DNA of 64,000 nt, from contig PLTZ01000030.1 in NCBI GenBank assembly GCA_003164715.1, positions 24,504 to 88,503 of the forward strand, given 5' to 3'. Made by a program: the position numbers and the translations under genes. This DNA is from Opitutaceae bacterium (lineage in GTDB: Bacteria > Verrucomicrobiota > Verrucomicrobiia > Opitutales > Opitutaceae). The first letter of the stretch is position 1. Each line of letters starts with the position of its first letter. The notes under the pieces are model-generated. The model was not told where the DNA came from and ran no database searches. It saw only the letters and a list, made by a program, of their open reading frames with translations. Shown in pieces: positions 43,081 to 50,449 of this stretch.

Positions 43081-44535
43081 ATGAACGGCTCTCGCAAAGT
43101 ACCCTACAACATCACCCAATCGATGAAACGAAAAACCACGTTCATTCTGGTCCTCGCATTTGGACTTGTTATGGCGTGGATCTCGATCATCACCGACGAG
43201 AAGGTCCGCGAGCGCCTGGGCGGCACGCTCTACATCATCGGGTTCGCGATCTGCGGGGCCCTGCTGATGATGCTGGCGGGCTACGTGTGGGACCAGACGC
43301 TTGCGAAGTCGCTCAAGTCGCTGCGCGACACGACGGATTCCGTACAGATCGAGGATGCCCCGCTGATCAGCGACGAGTCCGATTCGGACGAGATCATCGG
43401 ACTGGCGCGCAAGATCGAGCGGATGGCCCGCTCGCTCCAGCAGGTCGAGGCGAGCTACAAGGGGATCGTCGAGGACCAGCCCGACCTCATCTGCCGCTAC
43501 CGCAACGACGGGAAGATCACGTTCGTGAACGGCGCCTACGCGCGCGCCGTGAACCGCAAGCGGACGGAGCTGGTGGGCGTCGAATTCCCGTACTTCACGC
43601 CGGGCGCCGCGATCGCGGACGAGCCGTACACGTTTGAGACCGAGATGGTGTTTAACGACGGAAGGCGCCTGTGGATCCGGTGGACCCAGCGCGCCATAAA
43701 GGACGACGACCGCACCACCATGGAGTACCAGTCGGTGGGCCACGACATCACCGAGCGCAAGGAGGCCGAGGCGGCGCTCTTGCGGGCGAAGGAGGCGGCG
43801 GAGGCCGCCGACCGGGCCAAGTCCGAGTTCCTCGCGATCGTCAGCCACGAACTGAGGACGCCGATCAACGCGATCATCGGGTTCTCGAAGATGCTCGCGT
43901 CGACCACGCTGACCCTGGACCAGCGGGAGCAGGTGGAGATGGTCAACTCGAGCGGCCTCGCTCTGGAGAAGATCATCGCGGACATCCTCAACCTGTCCAA
44001 GATCGACTCGGGCAAGATCGAAATCGAGCACGCGCCGTTCTCGCTGCGCATGTGCGTCCAGGACATCTGCGCGTTCTTCGCCCCCAAGGCGCGGTCGCTC
44101 GCGCTGGCGCTGGACTCGAAGGTCGACGCCGGCGTCCCCGAGATTCTGAACAGCGACGAGGCCCGCATCCGCCAGATCCTCACCAACCTGATCGGCAACG
44201 CCCTGAAGTTCACCGAGCGCGGCGGGGTCTCCGTCGAGGTCTCGTGCGCCCGCGGCGAGCCGCTCGAGCCGGGCTCGCCCCGGCGCGTCGCGCGCCTCTT
44301 CTTCGCGGTCAAGGACTCCGGGATCGGCATTCCGGCGGACAAGCTCGACCTTCTGTTCATGCCTTTCAGCCAGGTCGACACCTCGTCGACGCGCAGGCGC
44401 GGAGGTACGGGGCTGGGCCTCATCATCTCCAAGCGCCTGTGCGAGCTCATGGGCGGCACGATCTCGGTCGAGAGCCGGCCCGGGGAGGGCTCGACGTTCC
44501 GTTTCTCGATCCTGACCGACTTCGAGGAGGCCTGA
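43081..44535 (+). CDS. PAS-domain sensor histidine kinase
   Basis: 484 aa; an ATG at 43123 (MKRKTTFILVLAFG) is an equally good start. Two membrane segments at about residues 19-36 and 49-68, then a HAMP-like region, then a PAS domain (about 125-225: YKGIVEDQPDLICRYRNDGKITFVNGAYARAV). HisKA follows with SEFLAIVSHELRTPINAIIGFSKML (His256) and an HATPase with TNLIGNALKFTERGG, KDSGIGIPADKL and RRRGGTGLGLIISKRL. All ATP-binding boxes are intact. No receiver domain and no adjacent response regulator, so it is an orphan kinase. Confidence 0.9.
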   Translation: MNGSRKVPYNITQSMKRKTTFILVLAFGLVMAWISIITDEKVRERLGGTLYIIGFAICGALLMMLAGYVWDQTLAKSLKSLRDTTDSVQIEDAPLISDESDSDEIIGLARKIERMARSLQQVEASYKGIVEDQPDLICRYRNDGKITFVNGAYARAVNRKRTELVGVEFPYFTPGAAIADEPYTFETEMVFNDGRRLWIRWTQRAIKDDDRTTMEYQSVGHDITERKEAEAALLRAKEAAEAADRAKSEFLAIVSHELRTPINAIIGFSKMLASTTLTLDQREQVEMVNSSGLALEKIIADILNLSKIDSGKIEIEHAPFSLRMCVQDICAFFAPKARSLALALDSKVDAGVPEILNSDEARIRQILTNLIGNALKFTERGGVSVEVSCARGEPLEPGSPRRVARLFFAVKDSGIGIPADKLDLLFMPFSQVDTSSTRRRGGTGLGLIISKRLCELMGGTISVESRPGEGSTFRFSILTDFEEA

Positions 44536-44548
44536 AGCGCCGCCCGGC

Positions 44549-45340
44549 TCAGAGGATCTTCCAGCGGAAGCGCAGGACCTCGGCCCACGCGCTCCTGCCC
44601 GACCCCAGCACCCGGCTCTCCTCGAAGTCCCACTCGAAGTTCTTGGAGATCGACAGCGTCGCGCCGCCGCCGAGTGTCCCGGAGAAGCTCGAGGACCCCG
44701 CGGTCGAGTCGCTGAGCGTCGTCTCGGCGTAGGCCCCGAGCGTGCTCCCCAGGCTCCACTTGAGGTAGGCGCTCCCGTACCAGCGGGTGTCGTAGCGCGT
44801 GTTCGCCACGTTGCGAAACTCGTCCCACTCGACCATCGCGGCCGCCTTCGTGCCCGCGGCGATATCCATCGACCACGGCAGGATGAGGCCCCCCTCGACC
44901 GAGTTGTTGCCCACGGCGCTCGAGTTCGTGGGCAGCATCACATAGGGGACAATCGCCGCGGCCACGCCCGTCGAGGGATCGCGCCAGAAGGTCCACTTGG
45001 CCCTGAGGGTCACGTCCCCCACCCCGCTCTCGGTGTGGTCTGAGCCGTCCTTCGAAAACGTGTCCCGCAGGAACAGCTGCGCGCCGACCTCGGCATCGAG
45101 CGTGTTCGTCAGGCCGGCCGAGACGAGCGTCGTACCGAGCGCCACGGCCTTGTACTGATTGGGCGCGGTCGTGTCCGGGTTGATCCCCAGGGAGATCGCG
45201 TCCATGCGCATCAGGACGGAGCCCGGCTCGATCGTCTGGGTGGTCTCCGTCACCTGGGCGCGAAGCCCGGGCGCGAGGCACGCCGCGAGCAGGACAACCG
45301 ATGCGAGCGAAGCCGGATTCAACCTCGGAGGGTGGCGCAT
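44549..45340 (-). CDS. Outer-membrane-type transporter/porin-like protein
   Basis: 263 aa from the ATG MRHPPRLNPASLASVVLLAACLAPGLRAQ, which is a signal peptide; the track's 122-residue leader is spurious. The mature part is beta-rich with alternating aromatic residues (SGVGDVTLRAKWTFW, GGLILPWSMDIAAG, WYGSAYLKWSLGSTL) and ends with a terminal aromatic-rich strand (FRWKIL). This resembles the MetA/phenol-degradation type transporter family (outer-membrane beta-barrel) often annotated 'transporter'. Substrate unknown. It follows purU by about 60 bp. Confidence 0.7.
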   Translation of the reverse strand: MRHPPRLNPASLASVVLLAACLAPGLRAQVTETTQTIEPGSVLMRMDAISLGINPDTTAPNQYKAVALGTTLVSAGLTNTLDAEVGAQLFLRDTFSKDGSDHTESGVGDVTLRAKWTFWRDPSTGVAAAIVPYVMLPTNSSAVGNNSVEGGLILPWSMDIAAGTKAAAMVEWDEFRNVANTRYDTRWYGSAYLKWSLGSTLGAYAETTLSDSTAGSSSFSGTLGGGATLSISKNFEWDFEESRVLGSGRSAWAEVLRFRWKIL

Positions 45341-45399
45341 CCCGGTCAGGTTCGCCGCCCGCCCGTTCGCTGTCACGACCAAAAAACGCCCGCCGCGCT

Positions 45400-46254
45400 T
45401 CAGTCGAAGATGATCGTCCGGTTGGCGCAGAGGAACACCCGGTCCTCGTTCAAGAGCCTCAGGGAATTCGCGAGGACGGTGCGCTCGATGTCGCGGCCGG
45501 CCCTCGCCAGGTCGTGGGGAGAGTAGGAGTGGTCCATCGGGATCACCTGCTGCATGATGATCGGGCCCTCGTCCAGCTGGTCGGAGACAAAGTGCGCGGT
45601 CGCGCCGATCACCTTCACGCCGCGCTGGAAGGCCTGGTGGTAGGGCCGCGCCCCGACAAAGGCGGGGAGGAAGGAATGGTGGATGTTGACGATCCGGTTC
45701 GGCCACGCGGAGACGAACCGGGGGCTCAGGATCCGCATGTACTTGGCAAGGACCAGGAAATCGGGCTTCAGCGGCCCGATGAGCGCCAGAAGCGCCTCCT
45801 CGTGCGCCTCCCGGCCCAGGCCCTCGTGGCTCACATGGTGGAACGGAACCGAGAACTTCTCGGCGAGCGGCCGAAGGACCTCGTGGTTGCTCGCGACCGC
45901 GACCAGGTCCGCGCCGAGCTCGCCGTACGCATGGCGCACGAGGAGGTCGGCCAGGCAGTGGTGCTCGCGCGACACAAGGACGACGATGCGCCGCGGCACG
46001 GCCCTGCGGAAATGCACCTGCGCCCCTTCCGGCAGGACGGCCGCCACGGCCGCCTCAACGGCCGGCGCGTCCAGCAGCCCGTCGCACGCCGTGCGCATGA
46101 AGAACCTGCGGGTCTCCGCGTCGACAAACTCGTGGTTCGAGGTCACGTTTGCGCCCGCGCGAAACAGGACCCCCGTGACCGCGTGGACCAGGCCCGGGCG
46201 GTCGGGACAGTCGACCAGCAGGACGTGCTCCGGTGCTTGGCTGCACTTTTCCAC
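45400..46254 (-). CDS. purU: Formyltetrahydrofolate deformylase
   Basis: 284 aa, GTG start. It hydrolyses 10-formyl-THF to formate and THF, balancing one-carbon pools and supplying formate to PurT. An ACT-type N-terminus (LLVDCPDRPGLVHAVTGVLFRAGANVTSNHEFVD) is followed by the formyl-hydrolase domain (VVLVSREHHCLADLLVRH). The catalytic NIHHSFLPAFVGARPYHQAF, ATAHFVSDQLDEGPIIMQ is complete (Asn, His, Asp). Length is normal. Confidence 0.94.
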   Translation of the reverse strand: MEKCSQAPEHVLLVDCPDRPGLVHAVTGVLFRAGANVTSNHEFVDAETRRFFMRTACDGLLDAPAVEAAVAAVLPEGAQVHFRRAVPRRIVVLVSREHHCLADLLVRHAYGELGADLVAVASNHEVLRPLAEKFSVPFHHVSHEGLGREAHEEALLALIGPLKPDFLVLAKYMRILSPRFVSAWPNRIVNIHHSFLPAFVGARPYHQAFQRGVKVIGATAHFVSDQLDEGPIIMQQVIPMDHSYSPHDLARAGRDIERTVLANSLRLLNEDRVFLCANRTIIFD

Positions 46255-46325
46255 GGACGAGAACTCGCCGACGCATTATGGGGAGTCAAGCCGGGCGGTG
46301 AGGCCGGGCCGGCCGAGGCGGCGCC

Positions 46326-47468
46326 CTATTTCCTCAGCACCTCGTAGGTTCCGTCCGCGCCGATCGCCACGTCGTCCCTCGTCAGCGCCCTCGGGTCCGA
46401 ATACAGCGCGCGAAGCTTCGCCGGGTTGTCCCTGGCGAGCGCCCCAAACGGGGGCCAGGGCATGAACCAGGTCCATTTGGGCTGTTGGGTGATTGTCTCA
46501 GGACTCGGCGGCTCCCCGACCTCGCCCATCGCGATCGGCTTGCCGTTGGCGAGCTTCAGGAGGTCCTCGTAGTTCCTCTGGTCGTCCTGGGCCTGGGCCG
46601 CCTTCTTGTGGTAGATGTCCGCCGCAAGCACGTCCACGTACTGCGCTCCCGGCCAGAAGTCCTCGTAGGCGTAGGCCTCGTCGCCGGGATTGGGCCGCGG
46701 CGCGTTGGTGTCCCAGACCCAGATCAGGTTGTTGAGGCGGTGGTGGCGCACGAAGTAGTCGTACATCATGATCCAGAGTTTCCTGAAGCCGTGCTCGCCC
46801 TTCTGGTCGCACCACCAGAACCAGACGCCGTTCATCTCATGGTAGGGCCGCCACAGGACGGGCACGCCCGCGTCCCGCAGCTCTGCCAGGTAGCCGGCGA
46901 TCACGTCGGCCTGCTGTCTCCAGGCCAGGTTCCTCGGGGTCCCGTCGGTCGTCAGCTCCTCCCACTCCTTCGCGGTCGGCCGGTTGCTCATCGCCCAGAT
47001 CTGGGCCCCGTCGCAGGTGTCGCCGAAGCCCGGGGGCGGGGCGTGCCACATGAGCGTGATGATGTGGCCGGCCTTGTGCTCGCGTATGGCGGTCTCGACC
47101 ATCTTCTGCCGGGCCAGCGCTGGCGCCACGTCGATGTAGTAAAGGGGCTCGCCGGGGTTCGTGAGGTTGATGGGGCCACAGTGCTGGAACTTCTGCGGCT
47201 CGGCGCCCTTGTAGGCGAAGCTGAAGTCGGACCCCCACAGGATGGGGCTCTTTCCGGTGATCGCCTGGACGATGTTGGTGTACTTCGAGCCCGAGGCGTC
47301 AAAATTGTGCTGGCCGGTCAGGATGTAGCGGCCCTGGATGTCCACCAGGAACGCGAGGAGGTTCCTTGCCTCCCTCGTCGCATCCGGGTTGACCGGCTCG
47401 CCGTACTGGGGGCCGGCAAGGCCGAGGGCGAGGACGGCCAGCATGGCAAGCTTGCGAGGTGTGGTCAT
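46326..47468 (-). CDS. Glycoside hydrolase family 26 (endo-mannanase-like)
   Basis: 380 aa from MTTPRKLAMLAVLALGLAG, which opens with a signal-like stretch; 37 track residues are dropped. GH26 TIM-barrel features: RYILTGQHNF near the N-terminus, ILWGSDFSF, VLWRPYHEMNGVWFWW with the acid/base Glu211 and IAMGEVGEPP with the nucleophile Glu316. GH26 enzymes cleave beta-1,4-mannans or related beta-glucans. The product is exported. With purU and lipoproteins in the same orientation it sits in a periplasmic/surface region. Substrate is inferred from the family only. Confidence 0.88.
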   Translation of the reverse strand: MTTPRKLAMLAVLALGLAGPQYGEPVNPDATREARNLLAFLVDIQGRYILTGQHNFDASGSKYTNIVQAITGKSPILWGSDFSFAYKGAEPQKFQHCGPINLTNPGEPLYYIDVAPALARQKMVETAIREHKAGHIITLMWHAPPPGFGDTCDGAQIWAMSNRPTAKEWEELTTDGTPRNLAWRQQADVIAGYLAELRDAGVPVLWRPYHEMNGVWFWWCDQKGEHGFRKLWIMMYDYFVRHHRLNNLIWVWDTNAPRPNPGDEAYAYEDFWPGAQYVDVLAADIYHKKAAQAQDDQRNYEDLLKLANGKPIAMGEVGEPPSPETITQQPKWTWFMPWPPFGALARDNPAKLRALYSDPRALTRDDVAIGADGTYEVLRK

Positions 47469-47590
47469 GGCGGGGGCAGTGGGGTTGAATCGCTGCGGCG
47501 CCGCGCGCCGCGGTCGCCGAGCGCAGTCCATAATGGCCTCAATGGCAACTGCGGCTACGGAACCCACCTGTGGATGCACCCGGACGCCCG

Positions 47591-48100
47591 TCAGGGCCTC
47601 GCCAGTGCCTTCGCCTTGGCCTTTTCAAACTCCGCGTCGCTCAGGACCCCCTGGTCCCTGAGCGCCTTGAGCCTCGCCAGCTCCGAGGCCAGGTCCATCC
47701 GGGTCGCAGGGCCCGCGCGGGCGATCGGCCTCAGGTAAAGGTCGAAGAGCTCCACGAAACGACCGAAGGATTCCACCCTGCCGTCCACGAGGCGCACCAC
47801 ATACCGCGGCTGGCGGTCATGGATCGCAACGTGGGCCGGCAGCTCGAGGTAATAGGTCATGAATTCCGCGTTCACCTCGGCGCTCGTGCTGTCGGGCGGA
47901 CCCAGCACCGACTGCACCTGCTCCTTGGTCATGCCGATCCGCAGGTCGGCAAGCTTGAGGGACGAGGTGCTCCCGAACACGTTCTTCGGAGCCGCGTAGG
48001 TGTACCCCCCCGGCACGTGGCCCGGGTCGCCGGACGACTGGCATCCGGCGAGCAGCGCCGCGGCAAGGGGCGCGGCGATCCATGGGGCCTTGGTGTTCAT
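47591..48100 (-). CDS. BamE/SmpA-like lipoprotein with C-terminal SHOCT domain (paralogue 1)
   Basis: 169 aa with lipobox AALLAGC (Cys20). After the lipidation site, LADLRIGMTKEQVQSVLGPPDSTSAEVNAEFMTYYL matches the SmpA/OmlA (BamE) fold, and the tail RMDLASELARLKALRDQGVLSDAEFEKAKAKAL is a SHOCT (short C-terminal oligomerisation) domain. The combination is uncommon. The next gene upstream is a close paralogue of the same layout, so this is a tandem duplication. A role in the outer membrane or periplasm is inferred. Confidence 0.82.
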   Translation of the reverse strand: MNTKAPWIAAPLAAALLAGCQSSGDPGHVPGGYTYAAPKNVFGSTSSLKLADLRIGMTKEQVQSVLGPPDSTSAEVNAEFMTYYLELPAHVAIHDRQPRYVVRLVDGRVESFGRFVELFDLYLRPIARAGPATRMDLASELARLKALRDQGVLSDAEFEKAKAKALARP

Positions 48101-48166
48101 GCCTGGGTGGGAGCGGCCCGCAATCGCGCGAGGGGCGGCAGCGGTCCGGTGGCGCGAGGGCGTCGG

Positions 48167-48673
48167 TCAGGGCTGGGCCAGGAGCTTGGCCTTCTGAAAC
48201 TCCTCGTCCGTCAGGACCCCCTGGTCCTTGAGCGCCTTGAGCCTCGCGAGCTCCGAAGCCAGGTCCATCTGCGGCGCGGGGGCCGCCGTGCCGACCACCG
48301 CCGCGCCCGACAGCAGCGGGTTGGCCGGGTTGAACACCGACTGCGGAAAATCGGGGCTGCCGGGGGTCGCGCTGGTGACCGGCCTGTTGTACAGGTCGAA
48401 GAGCTGGGCAAAGCGGCCGAACGACTCGACCTTCCCGTTGACCAGCCGGATCATGTAGGGCTGGTCCCTGCCGTAGCCGGCTTCGGACTCGAGGTAGTAG
48501 GTCATGTACTCGACATTCGCCTGGGCGCTCGTGCTGTCGGGCGTGCCCAACATCGACTGCACGTCGGCCTTCGTCATGCCAATCTTGATGTTGTTGAGCT
48601 TGGCGGAGCTTTCGCATCCGGCGAGAAACAGGCCGGCGGCCAGGGCAAGGACGAGCGTGATCTTGGGGTTCAT
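48167..48673 (-). CDS. BamE/SmpA-like lipoprotein with C-terminal SHOCT domain (paralogue 2)
   Basis: 168 aa from MNPKITLVLALAAGLFLAGCESS; the track's 123-residue leader is spurious. Lipobox LFLAGC (Cys20). The module LNNIKIGMTKADVQSMLGTPDSTSAQANVEYMTYYL is nearly identical in pattern to paralogue 1, and the tail QMDLASELARLKALKDQGVLTDEEFQKAKLLA is SHOCT. Between them lies a 40-residue linker absent in part from paralogue 1. The upstream 444 bp separates it from pfp and contains a palindrome. Confidence 0.82.
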   Translation of the reverse strand: MNPKITLVLALAAGLFLAGCESSAKLNNIKIGMTKADVQSMLGTPDSTSAQANVEYMTYYLESEAGYGRDQPYMIRLVNGKVESFGRFAQLFDLYNRPVTSATPGSPDFPQSVFNPANPLLSGAAVVGTAAPAPQMDLASELARLKALKDQGVLTDEEFQKAKLLAQP

Positions 48674-49117
48674 GTTTCTTGGGGAATCCGTTGCGGGTTG
48701 TGGCCTCGTCTCGCCAACAGACCCATCGGCAGGAGCACCGAGGGCTTCATGGGCGAGCATCGGCTGGGCGTATTCAAAGGGGAGAGACGTACTCCGGCAA
48801 CAAAGGATGCGCGGGCCGGCGGAGATCCCGGCGCGGCGTCGGCCTTGGGGACAAGGCCCCCCCTGACGGGCAAATTCCGGCCCTTTCCGCCCCTTAATAG
48901 GGGGTAAAACCGGACTTCTACCTTTATGGCACGCGGGGCCGGACCGCCGAGTTGAGGATGGCCCGGCACGCGGCAGGCATCCTCCCTCGGGCGTTGGCAG
49001 GCAACGACTATTGCAGCCAGGCCGCCTCGCGAGGCGCCGCACCCGGGAGCATCAGGCTGCCCGCCCGGCGCCGCTCCGGCCTTGCCTGCTTGCCCGGAGC
49101 CCCCCCATGTTTGATCC
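48674..49117. promoter_or_regulatory. 444-bp divergent intergenic region with palindromes
   Basis: Between the SHOCT lipoprotein and pfp. No convincing ORF is seen. It holds a perfect palindrome CCCCTTAATAGGGG at 48890-48903 and a hairpin GGCCTT-GGGGAC-AAGGCC at 48841-48858. The palindrome could be an operator for either divergent gene. No tRNA or riboswitch shape was recognised. The remaining part (48905-49117) is high-GC and featureless to me. Confidence 0.5.
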
Positions 49118-50344
49118 GTGAAACCACGCAAAGTTGCCATCCTCACCGCGGGCGGCCTCGCCCCTTGCCTCAGTTCAGCGATCGGCGGCCTCATCGAGCG
49201 CTACACCGAGATCGCGCCGGAGATTGAAATCCTCTGCTACCGAGGGGGTTACAAGGGCCTGCTCCTCGGCGACAGCTACAAGGTGACGCCGGAGATCCGC
49301 GCGGCGGCGCATATCCTTCACGGCTACGGAGGGAGCCCCATTGGCAACAGCCGCGTGAAGCTCACCAACGCGAAGGATTGCGTGAAGCGCGGCCTGGTGA
49401 AGGAGGGCCAGAATCCGCAGCAGGTCGCGGCCGACCAGCTCGTCAAGGACGGCATCGACGTCCTCCACACGATCGGAGGCGACGACACGAACACCGCCGC
49501 GGCCGACCTCGCGGCCTTCCTCGCCAAGAACGGCTACGCCCTCACCGTCATCGGGCTTCCCAAGACGATCGATAACGACGTGTTCCCAATCCGCCAGTCG
49601 CTCGGCGCCTGGACGGCAGCGGAGCAGGGAGCGCGCTACTTCGCCAACGTCGTCGCGGAGCGCGGCGCCAACCCGCGGATGCTCATCGTCCACGAGGTGA
49701 TGGGCCGCAGCTGCGGCTGGCTGACCGCGGCGACCGCCCGCAACTACCGCGCGATGATCGCGCACCAGGAGGTCGTCCCGGGCCTCGGCCTGTCCCGGGA
49801 GCGGCTCGACCTGCACGGGATCTACATCCCCGAGATGCACGTCGACATCGCCGCCGAGGCGGCGCGCCTGAAGGCGATCATGAACCGGCTGGACAACGTG
49901 AACATCTTTATCTCGGAGGGCGCCGGCGTCGACGAGATCGTCACCGAGCTGACCGCCAAGGGCCTCGAGGTGCCGCGCGATGCGTTCGGCCACGTCAAGC
50001 TCGACGCGGTCAATCCCGGGAAGTGGTTCGGCGACCAGTTCTCGAAATACATCGGGGCTGAGAAGACCCTCGTGCAGAAGAGCGGCTACTTCGCCCGCGC
50101 GGCGGCCGCCAATCCCGACGATCTGCGCCTCATCAAGGGCTGCACGGACCTCGCGGTCGAATGCGCGCTCCGCGGCGATGGCGGCGTCATCGGCCACGAC
50201 GAGGACCGCGGCAATATCCTTCGCGCGATCGAGTTCCCCCGGATCAAGGGGGGCAAGCCGTTCAACATCGACACGCCCTGGTTCGGCGAGCTGCTCGCGG
50301 CGATCGGCCAGCCGAAGGGTCCCAGGAGCGCCGCCAAGCACTGA
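49118..50344 (+). CDS. pfp: PPi-dependent 6-phosphofructokinase
   Basis: 408 aa, GTG start (MKPRKVAILTAGGLAPCLSS). It phosphorylates fructose-6-phosphate using pyrophosphate, reversibly, in glycolysis. The phosphate-donor loop TIGGDDTNTAA (120-126) has Asp in place of the Gly found in ATP enzymes (GGDGS), which marks the PPi type. The downstream PKTIDND (about 148-154) is the catalytic motif. The C-terminal part ends GKPFNIDTPWFGELL. Length fits the short (clade X/PfpB-like) group. An inverted repeat that may end its transcript follows. Confidence 0.92.
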   Translation: MKPRKVAILTAGGLAPCLSSAIGGLIERYTEIAPEIEILCYRGGYKGLLLGDSYKVTPEIRAAAHILHGYGGSPIGNSRVKLTNAKDCVKRGLVKEGQNPQQVAADQLVKDGIDVLHTIGGDDTNTAAADLAAFLAKNGYALTVIGLPKTIDNDVFPIRQSLGAWTAAEQGARYFANVVAERGANPRMLIVHEVMGRSCGWLTAATARNYRAMIAHQEVVPGLGLSRERLDLHGIYIPEMHVDIAAEAARLKAIMNRLDNVNIFISEGAGVDEIVTELTAKGLEVPRDAFGHVKLDAVNPGKWFGDQFSKYIGAEKTLVQKSGYFARAAAANPDDLRLIKGCTDLAVECALRGDGGVIGHDEDRGNILRAIEFPRIKGGKPFNIDTPWFGELLAAIGQPKGPRSAAKH

Positions 50345-50353
50345 GCGGGGCGC

Positions 50354-50374
50354 CCGCGGGCCCGGGGCCCGCGG
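50354..50374 (+). terminator. Hairpin after pfp (possible terminator)
   Basis: A perfect 9-bp stem CCGCGGGCC with loop CGG and GGCCCGCGG, followed by CCACTTTCC. It lies 10 bp after the pfp stop and before the next gene at 50450. The T-tail is short, so intrinsic termination is plausible but not certain. Confidence 0.5.
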
Positions 50375-50449
50375 CCACTTTCCTCTAGCAAGGAGGGGCG
50401 CCTTGTAGTCACCTTCCGGAGCGGACGGAATCTCGTCCGAGCCCCACCC

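Noticed and set aside
42214-44031. 605-aa minus-strand ORF opposite the MBL and kinase genes
   Set aside because: Shadow of two well-conserved genes; no recognisable motif.
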